NCBI RefSeq assembly: GCF_005924265.1
Contig: NZ_VCLB01000003.1
Coordinates: 248,001 to 312,000 of the forward strand
DNA length: 64,000 bases
Direction of reading: 5' to 3'
Origin: Martelella lutilitoris
Lineage (GTDB): Bacteria; Pseudomonadota; Alphaproteobacteria; Rhizobiales; Rhizobiaceae
Shown: in pieces, positions 7,985 to 15,924 of the stretch
Position numbering within the stretch: the first letter of the stretch is position 1
Layout of the letters: each line of letters begins with the position of its first letter
Made by a program: the position numbers and the translations under genes
Notes under the pieces: model-generated
Told to the model about the DNA's origin: nothing
The model's database searches: none
Seen by the model: the letters and a program-made list of their open reading frames with translations, nothing else

Positions 7985-8895
7985 GCGACACCGACAATAC
8001 ACAACGTACGCCGCTCAAGGTCCTGGTCACCGGCGGAACAGGATTTCTCGGCCAGGCGCTGACGAAGGCGCTTGCCGCGCGCGGCGACCAGGTCACCGTT
8101 CTCGACCTCAAACTTCCGGCGGAGATGGCGCGCATTCCCGGCGTCACCTATGTCGAGGGCAACATCACAGAACCGGACTCGGTCGAAGGGACCATCGCGC
8201 GCTTCGGGACCGAGGCGATCCTGCATCTTGCCGCCCTCGTCATTCCCGCCTGCCGGGCAAATCCGGCGCTCGGCGCCCAGGTCAATGTCGTCGGCCATAT
8301 CAACATCATGCAGGCGGCGCTGAAGGCCGGCATTTCCCGCATCGTCTACGCAAGCTCGCTTGCCGCCCGCCCCCGCGGCCCCCTCGCCTCGCCCGTCAAC
8401 CTCTATGGCGCGTTCAAGCATTGCTGCGAGGAGATCTCCAAGGTCTATTTCCTCGATCACGGCCTCGGCTCGGTGGGCCTGAGGCCGCATGTGGTTTACG
8501 GGCCGGGCCGCACCAGCGGGGAGACGGCGGCGATCACGCTTGCCATGCGGGCCGCAGCCCGCGGAGAACCTTACGAGATCCCGTTTTCCGGAAAGATGTG
8601 CTTCCAGCATATCGACGAGGTGGCCGAGATTTTCCTGCGATCGCTCGACCGCCCGGCGCCCGCGCCGATCGTCAGCGACCTCACGACGGCCATCGGCTCG
8701 AGCGAGGATGTGGCAGAGGCGATCCGCACGGTGGTGCCGGAGGCGCGGATCACCATTGCCGACCGGCCAAGACCGATGCCGGACGCGCTCGACAACGCGC
8801 CGCTGCGCGATTTTCTCGGCGACTGGAACGCCGTTTCCCTCCAAGAAGGCACCCGCCGTACGATTGAGGCCTTTCGCGCGACTGCCGATAGCTGA
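7981..8895 (+). CDS. NAD-dependent epimerase/dehydratase family protein
   Basis: Extended SDR of 304 residues. The Rossmann motif TGGTGFLG lies near residue 18, HLAAL follows the fourth strand, and the catalytic pair is in YGAFK with the serine in VYASSLA. The protein resembles UDP-sugar epimerases but lacks any glycan-synthesis neighbourhood; in this catabolic operon it more likely oxidises or epimerises a small carbonyl compound. Start ATG overlaps the stop of the preceding SDR (ATGA), indicating translational coupling. Substrate unknown. Confidence 0.82.
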   Translation: MSDTDNTQRTPLKVLVTGGTGFLGQALTKALAARGDQVTVLDLKLPAEMARIPGVTYVEGNITEPDSVEGTIARFGTEAILHLAALVIPACRANPALGAQVNVVGHINIMQAALKAGISRIVYASSLAARPRGPLASPVNLYGAFKHCCEEISKVYFLDHGLGSVGLRPHVVYGPGRTSGETAAITLAMRAAARGEPYEIPFSGKMCFQHIDEVAEIFLRSLDRPAPAPIVSDLTTAIGSSEDVAEAIRTVVPEARITIADRPRPMPDALDNAPLRDFLGDWNAVSLQEGTRRTIEAFRATADS

Positions 8896-8961
8896 TAGAT
8901 ATAGGGCCGCGCGGCGAAAAAAGAGCCGTGCGGACAATATCGAGCCAGGGACAGGCTTTTG

Positions 8962-9678
8962 GTGCGGATCAAGCCGGCCGGCGATCAGGCCGTGACGATA
9001 GAATTTGGCGACAGCATCGACGAGGCGGTCAGCGCCCGCGTGATCACGCTTGAGCGTTCCCTAAAGAACGACCCGCTCGCCGGGATTACGGAGACCGTTC
9101 CGACCTACCGCTCGCTTCTGGTGTTCTACGACCCGATGGTGCTCAGCGGCCGCGATCTGGCGCGCCATCTGGAGGCCCGCGTCGACGCAGCGACAACGCC
9201 CGGTACGGCGGACGCGCGCCATTTCACCGTGCCGGTCTGCTATCGGGGCGCCGATGCGCTCGACCTTTATGCCGTGGCGGCCGAACGCGGCATGGACCCC
9301 GACGACGTCGTCGCCCTTCACACCGGCGCGACCTTTCGCGTCTTCATGATCGGCTTTGCTCCCGGCTTTGCCTATCTCGGCGGCCTGCCGGAAGCGCTTG
9401 AAACGCCGCGCCTTGCCGAACCGCGCCAACGCGTACCCGCCGGCGCGGTCGGGATCGGCGGCAGGCAGGCGGCAATCAACTCGCTTCCCGGCCCAAGCGG
9501 CTGGCGCTATATCGGCCGCACGCCGCTCAGGCTGTTCGATCCCGAGCGAAGCGACCCGGCCTTTTTCCGCGCCGGCGACATCATCCGCTTTGCCGCCATC
9601 CCGCCGGAGGAAATGGCGGACCTCGACCGGCGGGCAGCCCTTGGCGAAATGATCGTGGAGGCTGAAGCGCCATGGTGA
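8962..9678 (+). CDS. pxpB: 5-oxoprolinase subunit B-like protein (KipI family)
   Basis: Member of the PxpB/KipI family; with PxpA and PxpC it forms the bacterial ATP-dependent 5-oxoprolinase, and in Bacillus KipI inhibits the kinase KinA. The 238 residues show the family pattern: an N-terminal beta domain, then GFAPGFAYLGGLPEALETPR and a C-terminal GPSGWRYIGRTPLRLFDP region. The GTG start at 8962 is six bases after ACAGG; TTG 8959 is an alternative. It overlaps pxpC by seven bases. No pxpA (LamB/YcsF) gene lies in the window, which is unusual and makes a different substrate possible. Confidence 0.88.
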   Translation: MRIKPAGDQAVTIEFGDSIDEAVSARVITLERSLKNDPLAGITETVPTYRSLLVFYDPMVLSGRDLARHLEARVDAATTPGTADARHFTVPVCYRGADALDLYAVAAERGMDPDDVVALHTGATFRVFMIGFAPGFAYLGGLPEALETPRLAEPRQRVPAGAVGIGGRQAAINSLPGPSGWRYIGRTPLRLFDPERSDPAFFRAGDIIRFAAIPPEEMADLDRRAALGEMIVEAEAPW

Positions 9679-10607
9679 TGCTGGAAGTGGCAAGGGCCGG
9701 CCTGATGGTGACGGTCCAGGCAAAGCCGCGCAACGGTTATCTGGCCGCCGGCGTCTCGCCGTCGGGCCCGATGGATGAGGATGCCTTCCGCATCGCACAG
9801 GCGCTTGTCGGTAACAATGCGGATGCTGCCGCGCTTGAATTTGCCCAGACGGGCGGAAGCTATCGCGTCTCCGAACCCACGCTTGTCGCCGTCACCGGTG
9901 GTGCTGCGGAAGTGCTGATCAACGGCCAGGCGGTGCCATGCTGGGAAAGCCATCTGCTCGAGCCCGGCGAAAGGCTCGATGTCGGCGTTCTGCGCGGCGG
10001 CATGTGGGGCTACATCGCCTTTTCAGGCGGCATCGACGTTCCCGTCGTGCTCGGGTCGCGCACCACCCATGTTCGCAATGCCATGGGCGGTTTTAAAGGC
10101 CGCGCGCTCGCCGATGGCGACATGCTGACCCTGTTTCCGTCGGCGACGCTTTTTCCGCGCCAAATGCGCTCGATCTTCCGCAGGCCTTCCGGACCGATCC
10201 GGACGATCGCAGGCCCGCAGGATGATTATTTCGACGCCCGCGCCTGGTCGCTGTTTCTCGAGGAGCCCTTCGCCGTCTCGACGCGGCGCGACCGGATGGC
10301 GAGCCTGCTCTTCGGCCCGGCGCTTCATGCCGCGCGCGGCCACGATATTATCTCCGACGGCACCCCGCCCGGCTCGATCCAGGTGCCGGGTTCGGGCACG
10401 GCAACCGTCCTGACGGCCGAGCGCCAGACGACGGGCGGCTATCCCAAGATCGCGACGGTGATTTCGGCGGACCTGCCGCGCCTGGCGCAGATGCCGGGCG
10501 GCCTGCCCTTCCGTTTTGCGCTGGTGGAACAGGAACAGGCGGAAGAAAGCCTCGGCACGGCAAGGCGCGCCGTCGACGCAATCATCGCCGAAATCGAAGA
10601 GGGCTGA
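9672..10607 (+). CDS. pxpC: 5-oxoprolinase subunit C-like protein (biotin-dependent carboxyltransferase-like, KipA family)
   Basis: Partner of PxpB, 311 residues, with the family's tandem beta-barrel fold. Recognisable elements are SPSGPMDEDAFRIAQALVGN near residue 30, GYIAFSGGIDVPVVLGSRTTH near 115 and the C-terminal QTTGGYPKIATVISADLPRLAQ segment, which is highly conserved in the AHS2/KipA domain. It is translated from an ATG inside the end of pxpB and is last in the plus-strand block; a palindrome follows and the opposing regulator gene converges on it. Confidence 0.9.
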   Translation: MVMLEVARAGLMVTVQAKPRNGYLAAGVSPSGPMDEDAFRIAQALVGNNADAAALEFAQTGGSYRVSEPTLVAVTGGAAEVLINGQAVPCWESHLLEPGERLDVGVLRGGMWGYIAFSGGIDVPVVLGSRTTHVRNAMGGFKGRALADGDMLTLFPSATLFPRQMRSIFRRPSGPIRTIAGPQDDYFDARAWSLFLEEPFAVSTRRDRMASLLFGPALHAARGHDIISDGTPPGSIQVPGSGTATVLTAERQTTGGYPKIATVISADLPRLAQMPGGLPFRFALVEQEQAEESLGTARRAVDAIIAEIEEG

Positions 10608-10616
10608 ACCCGCTCC

Positions 10617-10634
10617 GCGGAAACGCGTTTCCGC
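10617..10634. terminator. Perfect 18-bp palindrome between convergent genes
   Basis: GCGGAAACGCGTTTCCGC is fully self-complementary and lies between the stop codons of pxpC (+) and the GntR gene (-), only 28 bases apart. It probably ends transcription in both directions, although the T-runs are short. The wording (ggaaacgcg...) also resembles a repeat used at 18240-18290. Confidence 0.55.
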
Positions 10635-10635
10635 T

Positions 10636-11358
10636 CTATTTCAGCAGCACGTCATTGCGCAGCTGGAAGCGGGCGGGATCGTAAATCGCCTGGGAAATCT
10701 CGACCAGCTCGCCATTGTGGCTGTAGAGCTCGGCATCGATGGAAAGGACCGGCGTTCCAACCGACAGGCCGATGGCATCGGCCGCCGGTTGCGGACAGGC
10801 GATCGCATTGGCGCTCTGGCTGACGCGCACGATCGGCCGGTCGAACATCTCCTCGATCAGATTGTAGACCGAGCCGACCCGGTGGCGCGAGAGCGACGGC
10901 TCTATGCCGGCATAGGGGCCGGCGACAAACATGCGCGACCAGTTGAAGGGCCTCAACCTGCCGGGGATGCGCCTGACGCCGATGACCTCCAGCCAGAAGC
11001 CGGTGGCGCTTTCATGGCCGCCGAGCGCCGGATCGGAATGGTTCTCCACATGTCGCGACGTCCAGACTTCCAGCACTGTTTCCCGCGTCACGCGCATCAA
11101 TTCCGGCATGCTGTTGGTGGCCATGCGGAAATGCTGCTGCGGGGTCTGCGAGGCGATCACCGTGCCCACCCGCTTGCGCCGTGCAACCAGGCCTTCGGAC
11201 TCGAGTTCGCTCAGCGCGCGCCTCAACGTCGTGCGGCTCACGCCCCGTTCGACAGCAAATTCCACCTCCGGCGGAAGACGGTCACCGACCTTCCAGCGAC
11301 CGGAAGTGATCTCCTCGCGCAAAGAGCGGGTCAGCAATTTATGTCTCGGTGCGCTCAT
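10636..11358 (-). CDS. GntR-family regulator (HutC/UTRA type)
   Basis: Transcription factor of 240 residues. An N-terminal winged helix (LREEITSGRWKVGDRLPPE..., then VSRTTLRRALSELESEGLV) is followed by a UTRA ligand-binding domain ending in ELVEISQAIYDPARFQL. The ATG overlaps the stop of the TRAP large-subunit gene as ATGA, so it is the last gene of the hyuAB-TRAP operon, an arrangement that suggests autoregulation with a catabolic intermediate as ligand. A much longer open frame continues upstream but lies inside the TRAP gene and is not coding. Confidence 0.9.
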   Translation of the reverse strand: MSAPRHKLLTRSLREEITSGRWKVGDRLPPEVEFAVERGVSRTTLRRALSELESEGLVARRKRVGTVIASQTPQQHFRMATNSMPELMRVTRETVLEVWTSRHVENHSDPALGGHESATGFWLEVIGVRRIPGRLRPFNWSRMFVAGPYAGIEPSLSRHRVGSVYNLIEEMFDRPIVRVSQSANAIACPQPAADAIGLSVGTPVLSIDAELYSHNGELVEISQAIYDPARFQLRNDVLLK

Positions 11359-12644
11359 TCCATTTTTCCAGGCAACCAAAGAACGATCTGCGGGAAGATC
11401 GCCAAAAGCAACGCAAAGGCGACCAGAATAAGGAAAAACGGCGCGACGGCGCGGACCAGTCTTCCAATCGTTTCGCCGGTTTGCGCCTGTATGACGAACA
11501 GGTTGAATCCCACCGGTGGCGTTATCTGGGATATCTCTACAGCAACAACGACAAAAATACCAAACCAAATCGGATCAAAACCTGCAGATGTAACCAAAGG
11601 TAGCGTGATCGGCAATGTCATGACGATGATCGACGTCCCGTCCAGAAACATGCCGATCAGCACATAGAACAGCAGAAGGATGGTGATCAGGGCGAAGGGC
11701 GCGAGATCAAGCGCGGCGATCCAGCCGGCGATCGCGCGCGGCAGCCCGAGAAAGCCGAGCGCGGCATTGAGAAGCGCCGCTCCGATCAGGATCAGCCCCA
11801 TCATCGCGCTGGTGCGCACCGCGCTGTTGCCGGCTTTCAGGAGATTGGCGAAGGTCAGTTCACGCCGGAGCGCCGCCAGGATGACCGCGCCGAGCACACC
11901 AACGGAGGCCAGTTCCGTCGGGCTTGCAAGGCCGAAATAAAGCGCGCCCATGATGCCGGCGATCAGCGCCACCATCGGGGCGATCTCGACCAGCCCCCGC
12001 CAGCGCGCGCGCCAGCTGTAACGCTCGGCACTCGCCCGTCCGCCGGAAACCGTGTGGGCGGCGGCGATATAGAGGCTGTAAAGGCAGGCGAGCAGCAGGC
12101 CGGGCACGATGCCGGCGATGAACAGCCTGAGAATGCTCTGTTCGGAAACGACGCCGTAAATGATCATGATGATCGATGGCGGAATGAGAAAACCAAGCGT
12201 GCCTGCGCCGGCAAGCGAACCGATCGACAGACGGCGGTCATAACCATGCGCCTGAAGCTCGGGAAGCGTCACCCGGCCGACGATCGCCGTCGTTGCCGCA
12301 GACGAGCCGGAGACGGCGGCAAACAGGGTGGAACCGGCGACATTGACATGCACCAGCCCGCCGGGAAGCCGGCTGACCCAGGGCGCAAGGCCCGAAAACA
12401 GCGAGCGGCCGAGGCGTGCGGTCACGAGAATGTCGCTCATCAGGATGAACAGCGGCAGGGCGAGCAGTTCCTGCGCCGTGCCCGCCTGCCACATCAGCTT
12501 GCCGGCGAAGGCCTCAAGCGGGATATTGGGTTTGTAGACCGTAAGCAGGATATAGCCGACGCCGAAGAGCGACAGGCCGACCCAGACGGAGCCGAGAAGC
12601 AGCACGGCAAAAAGCAGCAACGTGACGAGGCCGATCTCAACCAT
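11355..12644 (-). CDS. TRAP transporter large permease subunit (DctM type)
   Basis: Twelve-helix-type membrane subunit that couples sodium-driven uptake to a periplasmic binding protein. The 429 residues match the DctM family in order: VGLSLFGVGYILLTV at the N-terminus, LLALPLFILMSDIL, the motif FAAVSGSSAATTAIVG near 110, LGFLIPPSIIMIIYG near 150 and EISQITPPVGFNLFVIQ near 365. Start ATG 12644 follows a GGAGGCGGAGG sequence and overlaps the small subunit by eight bases. Works with the products of the two genes before it. Confidence 0.93.
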   Translation of the reverse strand: MVEIGLVTLLLFAVLLLGSVWVGLSLFGVGYILLTVYKPNIPLEAFAGKLMWQAGTAQELLALPLFILMSDILVTARLGRSLFSGLAPWVSRLPGGLVHVNVAGSTLFAAVSGSSAATTAIVGRVTLPELQAHGYDRRLSIGSLAGAGTLGFLIPPSIIMIIYGVVSEQSILRLFIAGIVPGLLLACLYSLYIAAAHTVSGGRASAERYSWRARWRGLVEIAPMVALIAGIMGALYFGLASPTELASVGVLGAVILAALRRELTFANLLKAGNSAVRTSAMMGLILIGAALLNAALGFLGLPRAIAGWIAALDLAPFALITILLLFYVLIGMFLDGTSIIVMTLPITLPLVTSAGFDPIWFGIFVVVAVEISQITPPVGFNLFVIQAQTGETIGRLVRAVAPFFLILVAFALLLAIFPQIVLWLPGKME

Positions 12645-13152
12645 CCTCCGCCTCCCGTTCAAGCTCCGGTTCCAGGCCGAGAAGAAGCCGCAAAAGCCGC
12701 GCCGCCATGGCGAGCACGAACTCCGCCGCGCCGGCGACCGCAAGCGCCTGGGGGATGGCGAGCGGCGTATTCATGAAGCTTGACTGGCGCAGCCCGCGCG
12801 TAAAGGAGGCATGAAAGACGGTCCAGAAGGCTTCCAGCAGCAGACAGGCGAGGACCAGCCCGACCAGCGTGGCGGCGATATCGACGAGCCGCGCAAAGCG
12901 GGGGCCACGGGAGAGAAGCAGCGAGACCCGCACCTGCGTGCCATGCTGCAGCGCTGGCCCGAGGCCCAGCAAAAACACGCCGCACATGGCGAAGGCCGAA
13001 TATTCCCAGGAAAAGGCAAGGCTCCGGCTCAAGAAGCCGCGACTGAAGACCTCCGCCAGCATCATCGCGCAGAAACAATAGAGCAGCACCATGGCAATGG
13101 TCTGCGCAATTCTGGCGGTCCAGTCGGTGAATGTCAGAAAGGCACGAACCAT
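12637..13152 (-). CDS. TRAP transporter small permease subunit (DctQ type)
   Basis: A 171-residue protein with four predicted transmembrane helices, the usual DctQ layout. Typical features are the FSWEYSAFAMCGVFLLGLGPALQHGTQVRVSLLL region, matching the conserved E-(Y/L)-(A/S) and R-V-(D/S) motifs of the family, and a final helix before a charged tail (LEPELEREAEDG). ATG 13152 was chosen because the sequence before it lacks a Shine-Dalgarno and adds only non-hydrophobic residues. It lies between the binding-protein gene and the large subunit. Confidence 0.88.
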   Translation of the reverse strand: MVRAFLTFTDWTARIAQTIAMVLLYCFCAMMLAEVFSRGFLSRSLAFSWEYSAFAMCGVFLLGLGPALQHGTQVRVSLLLSRGPRFARLVDIAATLVGLVLACLLLEAFWTVFHASFTRGLRQSSFMNTPLAIPQALAVAGAAEFVLAMAARLLRLLLGLEPELEREAEDG

Positions 13153-13247
13153 CGAATATCCAGCGCAAGGCGGCTTCCGGGGCCGCAACCCCGGAACCCT
13201 CGTTCATGAAAGACGTGCCCGCAGAAACAGACGGCGGGCAATGGCGG

Positions 13248-14228
13248 CTATTTGCCGGCCGCCTCGGTGTACTGTTCGATGATCGGACCTGCGGCCGGGA
13301 CGCGCTCGATGAAGCTGCCCCACATCTCGTGCCCGGCCTCGGACATGACTGCCTTCATCGAATCCTCGGCCTCGGTCACGGTCATCCCGTTTTCGACGAG
13401 GATCTCCGTCTTTCCCTCGTCCTCGGCGGCGCTCTGGGCCCAGAACTCGGCCTCAAGTTCTTCGACCACGCCCTCGATTGCGGCCTGGTCCTCCTCCGAA
13501 AGCGCATTCCAGGCGTCGAGGTTGATGGTTACCGCATCGGTCGAGGTCGACCACTGCAGCGGGTTGAAATAGGAGGTCGTGTCCCACAGCTTGCCATCGA
13601 CGCCAGAGGAGGTCGAGGTCGCCACGCCGTCGATCGTTCCGGCGGCAAGCGCCGGCACGACGTCGCCCCAGGGCATTTCCAGCGGGGCGGCGCCAAGCTT
13701 GGTCAGGAATTCGAAACTGGCCGGATTGAAGGCACGGATGCGCTGGCCTTGCAGATCCTCGGCCGTGGTAATCTCCGAGCGTGAGTAGAGGCCCGGCGAC
13801 GGCCACGGGACATAATAGAGGATCTTCTGATTATGGCTTGCGGCGATCTCGTCGAACACCGGCGAGGCCACTTCGAGGAAGGTCGCCATCTGCTCCTGCC
13901 CCTGGATCAGATAGGGAAGCGTGTCCATCGCCAGAAGCGGCTCTTCGCCCGCCTGCAGGAACAGCAGGAAATCAGCCATCTGCACGATGCCGGTCTCGAC
14001 CGCCGCCATGCTCTCGGAGCCCGACACGCCGATTTCGCCGGCGTTGAAGACGTTGATCTGGACATCGCCGTCAGTCGCCTTGGCAACGGCTTCGGCAAAC
14101 TGCCGCGCGGCCTTGGCCTGAAAATTGGTATCCGGCCACGGGGTCGAGAAGTCCAATGTCGTTTGTGCAGAAGCCTGAGCGGCGCTCAGGCTGACGGCCG
14201 CAACGGCCAGCATTGATATCGTTCGCAT
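13248..14228 (-). CDS. TRAP transporter substrate-binding protein (DctP type)
   Basis: Periplasmic solute receptor of 326 residues. A signal peptide of about 22 residues ends in AQASAQ; the mature protein starts TTLDFSTPWPDTNFQ. Family features include KWAVEK-like helix spacing, the QGQRIRAFNPASFEFLTKLGA segment (DctP consensus KIR...) and EMPWGDVVPALAAGTIDGVATS, where the arginine-containing stretch binds carboxylate ligands. The Shine-Dalgarno AGAGGAG overlaps the hyuB stop region, so it is coupled to hyuB. The ligand is probably a carboxylic acid or lactam handled by HyuAB. Confidence 0.92.
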   Translation of the reverse strand: MRTISMLAVAAVSLSAAQASAQTTLDFSTPWPDTNFQAKAARQFAEAVAKATDGDVQINVFNAGEIGVSGSESMAAVETGIVQMADFLLFLQAGEEPLLAMDTLPYLIQGQEQMATFLEVASPVFDEIAASHNQKILYYVPWPSPGLYSRSEITTAEDLQGQRIRAFNPASFEFLTKLGAAPLEMPWGDVVPALAAGTIDGVATSTSSGVDGKLWDTTSYFNPLQWSTSTDAVTINLDAWNALSEEDQAAIEGVVEELEAEFWAQSAAEDEGKTEILVENGMTVTEAEDSMKAVMSEAGHEMWGSFIERVPAAGPIIEQYTEAAGK

Positions 14229-14232
14229 TGCC

Positions 14233-15924
14233 CTATTCTCCTCTGTCGGCTGGTTGCATCCTACCATTGTGCCCATTTTCATTGTACCCGTAATCGCGAT
14301 CGGCCGACACGGAACTGACGAGGCCGCGCTCAAGATCGATCGCGAGCTTTCCCGGATCACGACGCTCAGGGGGACCGAAACCGCCGCCGCCCGGCGTGCG
14401 CAGGATCAACGCCTCGCCCGGGGGGATGGTGTAGAGCCCTTTGCTGGTGATCACGGTTCCGTCGGTGATTTCAGCGTGGCCCGGCGCGCCGGCCTTGCCG
14501 CCCTCACGCCCGTCCGCGCCCTTTTTCAGGCGTTCAAACGCTGCCGCCGACAAGGTGAGGCTCTGGCCGCGCGCCGAACGGATGCGGATCTCCTGGCCGA
14601 GGCCGCCGCGATATTCGCCCGCTCCGCCGCTGTCCGGCGCGAATTCCTTCTTCTCGTAGATCAGCGGCGCCACGGTTTCTGCCACCTCGACCGGCACCGT
14701 GCCGACGCCCGAAGGAAAGGCCGTGGTCGAAAGACCGTCGGAGGCCGGACGCGCCCCCATGCCGCCAAGCGCGACATTGAGCGAGGCAAAGCCGCCCTCG
14801 CCCTCCGCCGTGATTGCCAGAACCCAGAGAGCGCCGGCGCTTTCGGCGAGAATTTCCCCGCGCTTGGCCTCCGCCAGACAGCCGAGCATGAGATCCGGCA
14901 GGGCCTGCCCCACCACATGGCGCGCCGTCACCGGCCAGGGGCGTTCGGCGCTGACGATCAGGCCCGGCGGCGCATCGATCCGGATCGGCGCAAGCGAGGC
15001 ATGGTTGTTCGGCACTTCCGGGGCAATTGCCACCTTGATGCCGAAGGAGGCATAGGCCTGGCTGTAGTTAAGCGGGCAGTTGATGCCCTTGGCGACGGCC
15101 GGCGACGATCCCTTGAGGTCAACCGAAATCTCGCCGTCCCTGACCGTCATCTCCGCCTTCAGCCGGATCGGCGCATCATAGCCGTCAAGTTCGATCTCGG
15201 CGTGGTAGACGCCTTCCGGCACCTTCTCGATCGCCACCCGCGTCGCCTCTGCCGAGCGGGCGAAGATGAACGCCGCCAGCGGTTCGAGCGAGCTTGCGTC
15301 ATATTCGTCCATCAGGGCGAGCAACCGCCTCAGCCCCTCGTCATTGCAGCTCATCAGCGAGATCACGTCGCCGCGCGCCTCGCGCGGGACGCGGGAGTTG
15401 ACGGCGATCAGCGCAAGCAGTTCCTCGTTGACGACGCCCTTGCGCCGAAGCCTGGTCACCGGAATGACCACGCCCTCCTCGAACACCGAGCGCGCCTCCG
15501 CCGACCAGCCGAGCCCGCCGATATCGACGACATGACAGGTCGAGGCGATATAGGCGACGATCGTCCCCTTCCTGAAAACGGGCGTCACCAGCACGAAATC
15601 GAAGACATGACCGGCCCCGAGCCAGGGATCGTTGGTCACCAGCACGTCGCCTTCTTCCAGGGTCTCTGCCGGCACGTGTTCCAGCATGGCATTGACCGAT
15701 TTCGCCATGGTGTTGACATGGCCGGGCGTGCCGGTGACGGCCTGGGCCATCATCCGCCCTCTCGCATCGAAAATGCCGGCCGACAGGTCGCCCGCCTCGC
15801 GCACAATGGCGCCGAAGGCAACCCGCAAAAGGGCATTCGCCTGTTCCTCGCAGACGGAAATCAGGCGGTTCCACATGACGTTCATGGCAATGATGTCGGC
15901 GTCGGTAAGATGCTCTTCTGTCAT
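14233..15924 (-). CDS. hyuB: Hydantoinase B/oxoprolinase family protein
   Basis: Second subunit of an ATP-dependent hydantoinase/oxoprolinase-type amidohydrolase, which opens cyclic amides such as N-methylhydantoin or 5-oxoproline. The 563 residues have the family hallmarks: NALLRVAFGAIVREAGD and FDARGRMMAQAVTGTPGHVNTM near the N-terminus, EEGDVLVTNDPWLGAGHVFDF, GKGINCPLNY-type AVAKGINCPLNYSQAYASFG near 275 and RTPGGGGFGPP near the C-terminus. Start overlaps the hyuA stop (TGATG). Confidence 0.93.
   Translation of the reverse strand: MTEEHLTDADIIAMNVMWNRLISVCEEQANALLRVAFGAIVREAGDLSAGIFDARGRMMAQAVTGTPGHVNTMAKSVNAMLEHVPAETLEEGDVLVTNDPWLGAGHVFDFVLVTPVFRKGTIVAYIASTCHVVDIGGLGWSAEARSVFEEGVVIPVTRLRRKGVVNEELLALIAVNSRVPREARGDVISLMSCNDEGLRRLLALMDEYDASSLEPLAAFIFARSAEATRVAIEKVPEGVYHAEIELDGYDAPIRLKAEMTVRDGEISVDLKGSSPAVAKGINCPLNYSQAYASFGIKVAIAPEVPNNHASLAPIRIDAPPGLIVSAERPWPVTARHVVGQALPDLMLGCLAEAKRGEILAESAGALWVLAITAEGEGGFASLNVALGGMGARPASDGLSTTAFPSGVGTVPVEVAETVAPLIYEKKEFAPDSGGAGEYRGGLGQEIRIRSARGQSLTLSAAAFERLKKGADGREGGKAGAPGHAEITDGTVITSKGLYTIPPGEALILRTPGGGGFGPPERRDPGKLAIDLERGLVSSVSADRDYGYNENGHNGRMQPADRGE

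Noticed and set aside
10617-10634. Operator for the GntR regulator
   Set aside because: The perfect palindrome lies between two stop codons, where a terminator is expected and no promoter exists.
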